NCBI RefSeq assembly: GCF_963576615.1
Contig: NC_088717.1
Coordinates: 57,181,526 to 57,245,525, forward strand
Length of the DNA: 64,000 nt
DNA from: Watersipora subatra
Taxonomy: Eukaryota > Bryozoa > Gymnolaemata > Cheilostomatida > Watersiporidae
Direction: 5' to 3'
The notes beneath the pieces were generated by a model, which was not told where the DNA came from, did no database searches, and saw nothing but the letters and a program-made list of their open reading frames with translations. The position numbers and the translations under genes are program-made. Shown here in pieces: positions 49,399 to 60,100 of this stretch. Each line of letters opens with the position of its first letter. Within the stretch, counting starts at the first letter, position 1.

Positions 49399-50100
49399 AG
49401 GCGCAAAAGCACTAGGCGTTAATAGGCTGGATAACGCTAGACTTGCTAATTCAGAACTTTATCACACATGAGGGTCATTTTGATTGGTTGTTTTTCTCCA
49501 GAATATAATGCTCTGACTGCTAATTTTTTCGTGGCATTGTTTATCAATGTATAACAAAAACATTTTGCTGTTTTGTTATGATTGAAGCGTCATCAAAATG
49601 AACACTGAATTGTTCATAGATTTAACAAGCACTCACTCTATACGACACAACACACAAGAATTACAAAGATCTCCAGGTGAACACCAGCATTTGGGAGTCA
49701 ATCGTTGCGCAAGTTGACCATCTTGAGAATAGTGAATATTTCATGTTAAAAATTAAATACTACTATAAAGTAAATTATATATATATATATATATATATCT
49801 TTAAATATCATTAAAATATACAAGAATCATTTTTTATGTCTTTTTGTAGTGTGCAAGTCGTGAAAGTGAGGCCTAACAAAAATAGAAGTTGTTTACGTCG
49901 TTGTCTAGAAGGTGCAAGGTTTACTTAAGTTTATTAACAATTCCGAAGAAACTGGTGATACAGAATTTTATTGGCTGTTTGCGAGCATGCCCGTGTTATA
50001 GCTCGCTGGTGAATTGCTAAAGTTTGTTTAGGCAAACGCGGGCGATATCTCAGGTCTTCTCATGACGCACACATTAAAATTGCCTAGTGTGTTTACGCCT
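49399..50100. mobile_element. PIF/Harbinger-like non-autonomous element, TTA target duplication
   Basis: Ends AGGCGCAAAAGCACTAGGCG and (reverse-complemented) AGGCGTAAACACACTAGGC, flanked by TTA at 49396-49398 and 50101-50103. Copy A has a single TTA (8148-8150) at the same place, i.e. the empty site. No coding region recognised. Confidence 0.85.
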
Positions 50101-50284
50101 TTAATGTTCTGAAGCGTACATAATACTCTTCGTTGCGTGTAGCTGCAAGTGGTCCATAGCTCTGCACCTTTCACTTGTTAGCAAACCTCAAGCTCTTTTG
50201 GAAGGTATCATAACTTATTCTTTGTGTAAGTCAAGTGTCTGCTATAACTATCTCTCAGAAACATCTAGTATATTTATAAAATAT

Positions 50285-50985
50285 AACAGGGTGCGAATGC
50301 CCAGCATTGCATGGGTAATATGAAGATTTTTGCACAGAAAACATATTTTTATTTTACATATACAAAATTTACCATTCTAACTTGTAAATGAAGGTGTCTG
50401 TTTATTTCTGTGTGTGTTCACCCAATGCATAATTCAAATATTTGAAAGTGCGAGGCACAGCTAAAACAGATTATAGTAAAACATTTCTCACTTCTTATGC
50501 TACATATTCATTCAAGACTTGAGCAGCTTATGAAAAGTGGCAGATAATGTAGTTGAAATTGGCTAAGTTTTTTTACCTGATGAATTTGAGTAACTTAAGC
50601 TAGTCTAAATCTTTACTATAATAAGAACCGTGTTTGTCCATCTGAAAGCAGAGTTAGAAAAAAGTTGCATCACACAGGAATCAAACCTGTGCATTCAGAT
50701 GCACGCGTGTAAAGCCAAGCTCACTGTCACTAAACCATGCAACCACTTTATCAAGACGTTGAATCATTGTGCTTATAATTGCTACACATTATGATCTCTG
50801 CACATGGGACTGCAAGCCTACTAGTAGTAACCAATTGTATTTGTGCAATTTATATATATTTTAACCTATAGCCTAGCTATAAACTGAACATACGAATGAC
50901 AAACAGACACTGATTCTATATATACATATATATATTATATAATTATATATAATATATATAATATATATATTATATATATAGATAT
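50285..50985. mobile_element. Composite Helitron insertion with antisense tRNA-like module
   Basis: The left part (50290-50600) is a minus-orientation Helitron 3' region with a damaged hairpin (AATGCCCAGCATTGCATGGG). From 50610 a plus-orientation 5' end follows (TCTTTACTATAATAAGAACC). The minus strand at 50645-50755 holds a tRNA-like sequence with a well-formed T arm (CACAGGTTTGATTCCTGTG). The right edge runs into a TA microsatellite (50920-50985). Absent from copy A. Confidence 0.65.
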
Positions 50986-51034
50986 AATGCTTTGCAAATA
51001 GGAAGCTGTTCTAAACCTGATACATAGTCATGCT

Positions 51035-51560
51035 AAAACATATTTAGCAAATTTTACAACATGAAAGCAGTGACCTAGAGAAGCTTGTTAAGTGTGGTAT
51101 CAAATCTCTCATCAGCTGCGAAGCTGTAACAACTTAACTTGCGTTGCGTATCGCCTTTTAAAAAAACTTACTGTTTTCGTTGTATCATGGTTTTGTTTAA
51201 ATCTTTTCTTTTAGAACATGTTAGAAAGACATTGCAGGATATTCATCGTAGACTTGTCCAGCAGAGAACGAAACTATTAAATTTGCAGTTGTTGATCTGC
51301 GACGTTACTCATCGATTTGCAAAGAATTTAAAATGTGGGCTTGAGCAAACTCGGCGTTTAACATTTCTTGTTCTTCATCCAGGAATAGCATACAAGTTGT
51401 CTTCTCGCGTCACACAACTCTGCACTATATTATATAATGTATATTATTTCAAATTATCATCGACTATTTTTCAAAGTAATCGTGTGACGTGTAGGGAGTT
51501 GGGAAAGAAAGTGAGCAGGGGAGAGCAAACAGGGAGTTAGGTAGAGGGAGAGAAAGGGAT
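51035..51560 (+). other. Copy-B-specific insertion with a 133-codon open frame of unknown origin
   Basis: Interrupts the alignment to copy A near 8400. The frame 51139-51540 has a basic, leucine-rich middle (VRKTLQDIHRRLVQQRTKLL) but no motif I recognise, no relatives in the window and no strong start context. It could be part of an insertion rather than a gene. Confidence 0.35.
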
Positions 51561-51893
51561 AAATTTCCATGCTCTTTGATCATGAACATCATGTTGCAGT
51601 TTCTACATTTTACTAGTTGAATGATACACAGTACGCTTATTTAGGTTTCTTTAGTTATGTTCAATTGATCATTCAGTGGTTGAATAATGAAATACCAGCA
51701 TAAATGGAATGGCAAAGGTTATTTCCATTGGTTGATTCTATAGCATCAGCAGAGACATAGTCAGGAGTGTAGATAGAATTTGGATCTACCATATTAGCTT
51801 TATGTAGGCTGGTGCTAATGCTTGTGGCTATTCATTCTAATCTGATGCTAATATATTTTAGAGTGAAATAGAGGCAGCAGTTGGAAACTAAGC

Positions 51894-53300
51894 ATGTCAT
51901 CAGGTGAGTAACACTACTTCATCGTTGTCTTCACCCTGCCACATATCCAGCTCAAATTATTTTAGCATTCTTTCATTGACAAAGTGTATCACATGTTCCT
52001 GTAGAATGTATCATCTCAGCATTTGATCAAAGGTTGAAGTCTGTTCTCATTACTCTTTTTAAGCGATTATCCACTGCACTGCTAATAAGCCCCTACTGAC
52101 ATCTGGCATTGTGATTGTTCAATATATCACCCCCTCACTTTCTATACTAACAATAGTATCAGACTTGGAACAAGATCTGAGACTTGATAACATTGACAAG
52201 CATAATTGCAGTCACCATAATGATTGGAGTTTGATAAATTTAGGCTCAGCTTTTACTAGATACTGTAAGACCTCTAATTGAATGCTACCTCTATTTGAAC
52301 GCCACCTCTATTTACCGCCACTACGAGAGTGCAAGGAGCTTTTATGCACCATTGGTTAATATAGATATAAAATTAAAATATGTCTTCAAATTTAGAATGA
52401 AATACAAATTAAAATTGCCAACAAATTGCAAAGAAGGAAACAGGCTATAATATCATCACAGGTCAATTGCAAGCAATAGGTATCAACTGGTCTAGATATT
52501 CGCGGTTTCTCGATGCCTATTTATTAAAAGATCTTTGACAAGTTGGAGGTAGTTAGCAGATCTATTGCATCCAAAAGGTTTAATATCGCTCCCCTGGAAA
52601 ATGAGAGCATAATATAGGCGACATTTGCTCCGCCCATAATAGAACTAAATTTATCTTCCCAAAATTCTGACAAGCCATTTGAATAATACACCGCCTGCCT
52701 CTATTTGAATGCCGCCTCCAATTGACCGCCGTTATAGAGGAAGGGTTGAACAATAGAGCGCCATGGCATTCAATTAGAGGTTTTACGGTAGTTTAGTTTC
52801 ACCATGTTGTTTATAAGACTCAACACTTATTGCTGTCAGTTGCTAAGCACTGACTATCAGTGGGGAATGTTAAGAATGCTGATGAATTGCGTTTAGCAGC
52901 AATTCTTAGCACTAGACATTCACTAATTTTGCATGTTTTCAGGGAAATCGGTTTGCATTTCTATTTTGCCGTCGAGAGCAACGCTTGTGTTGTGATAGCT
53001 TCAAAAGTTTAGGAGTAAATCTTCTTTGCTTGCGTGCACCGTGTTTTACAAATCTGTTTGTATAGCCTGCTACTCACACATTTCACACATTGCACCCATT
53101 AACTTCAATATTCTGACACTAAAGCATGAAATAGTTTCTATAATATTTTTTGTTAGAGGAAAGAACTCATCTGCTCGCGGATGAGTCGAGTACAGACGAG
53201 TTCAGCTCCCTCAGTTCACACGAACATCGAACTTTGACCTGGGAACTCGATGAGGCTGTCTGCAAGGTTGGCTTTGGACGCTACCAGTTTATCTTGTGGT
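51894..53300 (+). CDS. Second SLC22-like gene, first two coding exons (partial)
   Basis: Exons 51894-51903 and 53157-53300 correspond exactly in length and phase to exons 1-2 of the gene at 8730. The reading frame is open (51 codons), and the splice sites are kept (GTGAG, TTGTTAG, GTAAGT). Differences from the first gene include G to D, F to L and a short RHSQ/LSSH patch, while [20 protein letters not shown] is unchanged. Exon 3 and later would lie beyond the satellite to the right, so it may be a complete second gene or a truncated duplicate. Confidence 0.75.
52263..52788. mobile_element. Tc1/mariner-like MITE with TA duplication and preserved empty site
   Basis: Ends CTGTAAGACCTCTAATTGAA and (reverse-complemented) CCGTAAAACCTCTAATTGAA, flanked by TA. 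Copy A has one TA at the corresponding position (9102-9103). Related to 14100-14577. Confidence 0.85.
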
Positions 53301-53489
53301 GTAAGTGGTAGAGTCATCTATAACCTTTTGAACCGAGTCTCTGCTAAGATGAGACCAATTGTCCAGTAAACATTCTCAACTCATAACAACTTATCTGACA
53401 GTGACCTTTTGATCCTTGATGGCAGTTCTATGATTTCTGATAAGGTATGGGGCATTCTCTTTCTCTGGTCATATGAGAGATTCTCTGTT

Positions 53490-53719
53490 TGTTATATACC
53501 TGATGTTATATTCTACAGTTAGTGTATGAATATGTTATATACCTTAATGTTATACTCTACAGTTAGTGTATGAGTATGTTATATATCTTATGTTATATTC
53601 TATAGTTAGTGTATGAGTATGTTATATACCTTATGTCATATTCTACAGTTAGTGTATGAGTATGTTATATACCTTATGTTATATTTTACAGTTAGTGTAT
53701 CAGTATTTTATATACCTTA
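53490..53719. repeat. 43-bp satellite, left block
   Basis: About 5 units of GTTATATACCTTATGTTATA plus TTCTACAGTTAGTGTATGAGTAT. It begins where copy B of the duplication ends and is interrupted by the Helitron at 53720. Confidence 0.93.
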
Positions 53720-56700
53720 CTAGCTGCATTACCCGTGTTCGAGAACAGATTGACGTAAAGCAATAGTTTTATTGAGAGTTGTCTTTCATACTGTAAAACA
53801 ACTCCAAATATGCAATGTACTGAAATTTTTGTGCTGATCAGACTGCATACACATATGCAGTCGTACATGTCAATAATGTTGGAGAGACCAATGGAAATAT
53901 GCGATGTGTTTTACAGCTAGTCTACAATGCATCAGTCGCGAACCACTCAAATCGGAGTTGTCCTAATTTTGTACACAGAACTGATAATAAAATTGACATT
54001 GCTAGGCAAACTGAAGTTCTTCAAACTGGCAGTATTGAAAAGTTTTACATATTTTAAGAAGTTCTAGAAAATATTTTGCTATCGCACTGCTAAGCTATGG
54101 CCAGCATTTATTGAATTGAGACTTCTACATGCTTAAAACACTAATCATGACTCACCAGTTCTTCCTCTATAGCCTGTGTTTTGACATGGTATATACAAAC
54201 TGTGCAGCAGTAATGTGGTTGTGTTGATAAAATTTATTATCAATAAAATCTACTATATAAACTACATATATGGCCTCTCGCCTTTTCAACGTAAGGCATT
54301 ACATCTGGAGCATCTTTGGACATTTGTTCCATAGAAAAATTCGGCCCTATACTGTGTTGCAGGACTGTAGTCAAGTGCGAAGTTTTCTGCCCACACACGG
54401 CGCCTGGTAGCAGCTGCTGTAGTTAGTGCATCTTGCTGTTGTCGCCGTTTCATCTGCTCTGAAAATTCAGCTCGCCGAGCAGCTGTTGTAGCTAGTGCAT
54501 CATGTTCTTGTCATCGTTGCATCTGCTCGGAAGTTTCTTCACGTCTGGCTGCTGTAGCGGCTGCTCTGAGCTGTTTGAGTCACTGCTGGGTCGGCTCAGC
54601 AGTCTCTGCACTTCTAGCAGCTGCAGCATCTATTCTGGCCTGCTCTCAATGTACCTGTGTTTGTTCAGCGGTTTCTGCTCTTCTAGCAGCTGCTATTCTG
54701 TTTCGTTGTAGGCGTAGCTGTGTTTGCTCTGCAGTTTCTGCACTTCTAGCAGAGGCAGTAGCTATTCTGTTTCAATGTAGGCGCAGCTATGTTTGCTCTG
54801 CAGTTTCTGCATTTCTAGCAGCTGCAGTAGCAGTTTCATTTCGTTGTGGGCGTAGCTGTGTTTGCTCTGCAGTTTCTGCTCGTCTAGCTGCTGCTTTCCG
54901 AATTCGGTCTCTTTATCCACGGGAATCAATCTGTTCTTGCGTTTGGGCAGTAGGCTTTTTGGGAGGCATTGTACTGCTTCAAGCGTTTCTAAAAGTGAAT
55001 GAGATGGTGTGCTTTTTTGTAATATGCACTGCTCGCTTTCTTCTCACCGTCGCCTATCGCAATGCTTGGAGTGCCCGTGCAAGTTCTGTAGTAGCTGTAG
55101 TTCGGTGGTACTCGTAGCTGGAAAAAAAGTAAAAGTAAGTCAGCTGCAGAAGGAAATGAACATGCTTACTATCACAAACGGTTGCAAATTCAACGTTTTA
55201 AGTAGTGGAGTTGTGGCATTTCATGGACAATAGAACATTGAATAAGAAATACTAAGTGAGTGACAGTGTTGTCCAAAGATTTCTCTATAAAATTAGCCTA
55301 AAGTTTAATTTTAAATCTTTGTTTGAGAATTTATAACTTAAAAACAACCATTTTTTGTGTAAGTTTTGAAAACGCCACCGAGTTAGAAAACAATTACTTA
55401 TGTTGATGACATTATAGCCGATTCAGATTTCTATTTTTGTGATTACACAGATAATTAAAATAGCAATAGCAGCACTGACTCTGATGGTGGTGAAAGTATT
55501 GGTTTTGTAAGAATAAGGAACATTGTAGAGGATCGTTTTAGCTTCATAGCCTCACATCGCTTTAGTATGTGAGGCTATGCACAAAGTAAAGATACAATGA
55601 ATTTTTTGTATAGCAGTGTTTGTTAACATGTTGGCAAAATGAAATATATAACCAAAACAAATGTTCTAGATGCAGTTTGAAATTGAAAAAATATCATGAA
55701 GCAATATTGGCAAAATAGCTGGCAGTAGGCTGATAGCTAAATTTGTACATGGACGGAAATGAAAGGGTTATGTAGTGTAGGTGTGCCAATTCATAGGCAA
55801 TACGACATTGAATAAGAAGTACTAACCTTTTTGATGTAGAAATTTAGTAGGTAAAACGCAGTAGCAGTACCCATGCAAGTTCTGTAGTACTCGTAGCTGG
55901 AAAAATCTAAAAGTAACTCAGCGGCGGAAGAAAATGAACATGTTTACTATCACAAACAGTGGCAAATCCAACGTTTTCAACCCTTTCACTGAAGTAGACT
56001 CATTCATGCGTTTTCTATGGTCGACCGCTTTAGACACATTTTTGCGACTTTCCCAGCAACTGCTAGTAACTGAATTTTATTATTCGTTGATAACATAACC
56101 AACGGTCTTTAGGACTTTTATGGTAGTGGCAGTGCTGTCCTAGGATTTCTCTATAAAATTAGCCTAAAGTTTAATATTTTAATCTTTGTTTGGGGATTTC
56201 CAACATAAAAACGAACATTTTTGTGTAAATTCATCAAAGGCGTCCGAGTTAGAAAACAAATAACTACTTATGTTGATGACATTATAGCCAATTCAGATTT
56301 TTGTGATTACACAGATAATTAAAATAGCAATAGCAGCACTGACTCTGATGGTGGTGAAAGTAATGGTTTTGTAGGAATAAGGAACATTGTAGGGGATCGT
56401 TTTGCTTTGTAGCTTCACATCGCTTTACCAATGCACAAAGTATAGATACTATGAATTTTTTGTATAGCAGTGTTTGTTAACGTGTTGGCAAAATGAAATA
56501 TATAACCAAAACAAACGTTCTAGATGGAGTTTGAAATTGAAAAGATATCATGAAGCAATATCGGCAAAATGGCTGGCAGTAGGCCAATAGCTAAAGTGAA
56601 AGGGTTATATATTGGAAGTGTGGCAATTCATAGCCACTACAACATTGAATAAGAAGTAGCCTACTTACCTTTTTGATGTGGAAATTTAGTAGGTGAGAAC

Positions 56701-57127
56701 TGCATTTTTCCAGTGGCCGCAAGAAACAATCATTTACGTGACCTTCTCGGTACACGTTAGCAGTAAATATTAATTGCATGTAAATTACTACTCATCAATT
56801 TATTTTATTTAATGAGTTGTACATTTGTATAGTTGTATAGGCACCTTTGTATAGGCCGCAGAACTCAGGGTGGTTCTTTTTAACACGGCATCAACTTTGC
56901 TGTTTAAAACGTATCAGCGCGTTGGGCACAGTAAAGAGGCGCGCTAACCAGAGATCACATGATTTTTGTGTAAAAATGATGAATAGATTATGTATAGAGG
57001 CGCACTAACTGGAGATTCCCATTAATGCGCCCTAGATACCTAGTAGCGGCTAATAGTCCGAAAAGTACGGTACTCTATTAGGCGGACACATACACACACA
57101 GACAACGATTGCTGTTTATATAGTAGA
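53720..57127 (-). mobile_element. Helitron with decayed N-terminal coding region, inserted in satellite
   Basis: Reverse-complemented, it starts TCTACTATATAAACAGCAAT and ends GGGTAATGCAGCTAG. The host satellite unit reads straight across (ACCTTA then TGTTATATTC), so insertion was exactly between A and T with no duplication, the Helitron signature. The interior contains a roughly 800-bp direct duplication (55130-55780 and about 55915-56600, e.g. GACTCTGATGGTGGTGAAAG in both). Confidence 0.85.
54260..54969 (-). pseudogene. Helitron protein N-terminal remnant with AETAEQ repeats
   Basis: Starts MPPKKPTAQTQEQIDSRG at 54969, then a stop. It then has repeats of ARRAETAEQTQLRPQRNE type (about 20-residue period) with several stops, then NFALDYSPATQYRAEF and VQRCSRCNALR, which correspond to the C-x2-C segment upstream of the Helitron Rep/helicase region. 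Rep and helicase domains are not present. The plus-strand frames over the same bases (54502-55117) are shadows. Confidence 0.65.
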
Positions 57128-60100
57128 TGTTATATTCTATAGTTAGTGTATGAGTATGTTATATGCCTTATGTTATATTGTATAGTTAGTGTATGAGTAT
57201 GTTATATACCTTATGTTATATTATATAGTTAGTGTATGAGTATGTTATATACCTTATGTTATACTATACAGTTAGTGTATGAGTATGTTATATGCTTATG
57301 CTATATTCTATAGTTAGTGTATGAGTATGTTATATACCTTATGTTATATTCTACAGTTAGTGTATGAGTATGTTATATATCTTATGTTATATTATATGGT
57401 TAGTGTATGAGTATATTATATACCTTATGTTATACTCTATAGTTAGTGTATGAGTATGTTATATGCCTTATGTTATATTCTATAGTTAGTGTATGAGTAT
57501 GTTATATACCTTATGTTATATTCTATAGTTAGTGTATGAGTATGTTATATACCTTATGTTATATTATATAGTTAGTGTATGAGTATATTATATACCTTAT
57601 GTTATACTCGACAGTTAGTGTATGAGTATGTTATATGCCTTATGTTATATTATATAGTTAGTGTATGAGTAGGTTATATACCTTATGTAATATTCTATAG
57701 TTAGTGTATAAGTTTGTTATTTGCCTTATGTTATATTATACAGTTAGTGTATGAGTATGTTATATACCTTATGTTATACTCTACAGTTAGTGTATGAGTA
57801 TATTATATACCTTATGTTATATTATATAGTTAGTGTATGAGTATATTATATACCTTATGTTATATTCTACAGTTAGTGTATGAGTATGTTATATACCAAA
57901 TGTTATATTCTACAGTTAGTGTATGAGTATGTTATATACCTTATGTTATATTCTACAGTTAGTGTATGAGTATGTTATATACCTAATGTTATATTCTACA
58001 GTTAGTGTATGAGTATGTTATATACCTTATGCTATATTATATAGTTAGTGTATGGGTATGTTATATACCTTATGTTATATTATATAGTTAATGTATGAGT
58101 ATATTATATACCTTATGTTATATTCTACAGTTAGTGTATGAGTATGTTATATACCTAATGTTATATTCTACAGTTAGTGTATGAGTATGTTATATACCTT
58201 ATGTTATATTCTACAGTTAGTGTATGAGTATGTTATATACCTAATGTTATATTCTACAGTTAGTGTATGAGTATGTTATATACCTTATGCTATATTATAT
58301 AGTTAGTGTATGGGTATGTTATATACCTTATGTTATATTATATAGTTAGTGTATGAGTATGTTATATACCTTATGTTATATTCTACAGTTAGTGTATGAG
58401 TATGTTATATACCTTATGTTATGTTATATTATATAGTTAGTGTATGAGTATATTATATACCTTATGTTATACTCTACAGTTAGTGTATGAGTATGTTATA
58501 TACGTTATGTTATATTATATAGTTAGTGTATGAGTATGTTATATACCTTATGTTATATTCTACAGTTAGTGTATGAGTATGTTATATACCTTATGTTATA
58601 TTATATAGTTAGTGTATGAGTATATTATATACCTTATGTTATACTCTACAGTTAGTGTATGAGTATGTTATATACCTTATGTTATACTCTACAGTTAGTG
58701 TATGAGTATGTTATATACCTTATGCTATATTATATAGTTAGTGTATGGGTATGTTATATACCTTATGTTATATTATATAGTTAGTGTATGAGTATATTAT
58801 ATACCTTATGTTATATTCTACTGTTAGTGTATGAGTATGTTATATACCTAATGTTATATTCTACAGTTAGTGTATAAGTATGTTATATGCCTTATGTTAT
58901 ATTATATAGTTAGTGTATGAGTAGGTTATATACCTTATGTAATATTCTATAGTTAGTGTATAAGTTTGTTATTTGCCTTATGTTATATTATACAGTTAGT
59001 GTATGAGTATGTTATATACCTTATGTTATACTCTACAGTTAGTGTATGAGTATATTATATACCTTATGTTATATTATATAGTTAGTGTATGAGTATATTA
59101 TATACCTTATGTTATATTCTACAGTTAGTGTATGAGTATGTTATATACCTAATGTTATATTCTACAGTTAGTGTATGAGTATGTTATATACCTTATGTTA
59201 TACTCTACAGTTAGTGTATGAGTATATTATATACCTTATGTTATATTATATAGTTAGTGTATGAGTATATTATATACCTTATGTTATATTCTACAGTTAG
59301 TGTATGAGTATGTTATATACCTTATGCTATATTATATAGTTAGTGTATGGGTATGTTATATACCTTATGTTATATTATATAGTTAATGTATGAGTATATT
59401 ATATACCTTATGTTATATTCTACAGTTAGTGTATGAGTATGTTATATACCTAATGTTATATTCTACAGTTAGTGTATGAGTATGTTATATACCTTATGTT
59501 ATATTCTACAGTTAGTGTATGAGTATGTTATATACCTAATGTTATATTCTGCAGTTAGTGTATGAGTATGTTATATACCTTATGCTATATTATATAGTTA
59601 GTGTATGGGTATGTTATATACCTTATGTTATATTATATAGTTAATGTATGAGTATATTATATACCTTATGTTATATTCTACAGTTAGTGTATGAGTATGT
59701 TATATACCTAATGTTATATTCTACAGTTAGTGTATAAGTATGTTATATGCCTTATGTTATATTATATAGTTAGTGTATGAGTAGGTTATATACCTTATGT
59801 AATATTCTATAGTTAGTGTATAAGTTTGTTATTTGCCTTATGTTATATTCTACAGTTAGTGTATGAGTATGTTATATACCTAATGTTATATTCTACAGTT
59901 AGTGTATGAGTATGTTATATACCTTATGTTATACTCTACAGTTAGTGTATGAGTATATTATATACCTTATGTTATATTATATAGTTAGTGTATGAGTATA
60001 TTATATACCTTATGTTATATTCTACAGTTAGGGTATGAGTATGTTATATACCTTATGCTATATTATATAGTTAGTGTATGGGTATGTTATATACCTTATG

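Larger units (their letters stand above)
48270..53487 (+). repeat. Segmental duplication copy B (5' end of a second SLC22-like gene)
   Basis: Direct, collinear duplicate of 6890-9895. It is expanded by insertions at 49399-50100, about 50285-50985, about 51035-51560 and 52263-52788. The right end of similarity lies at the border of the 43-bp satellite. Confidence 0.88.

Noticed and set aside
54502..55117. Plus-strand Ala/Ser/Cys-rich frames
   Set aside because: Antisense shadow of the AETAEQ repeats of the Helitron remnant on the minus strand.
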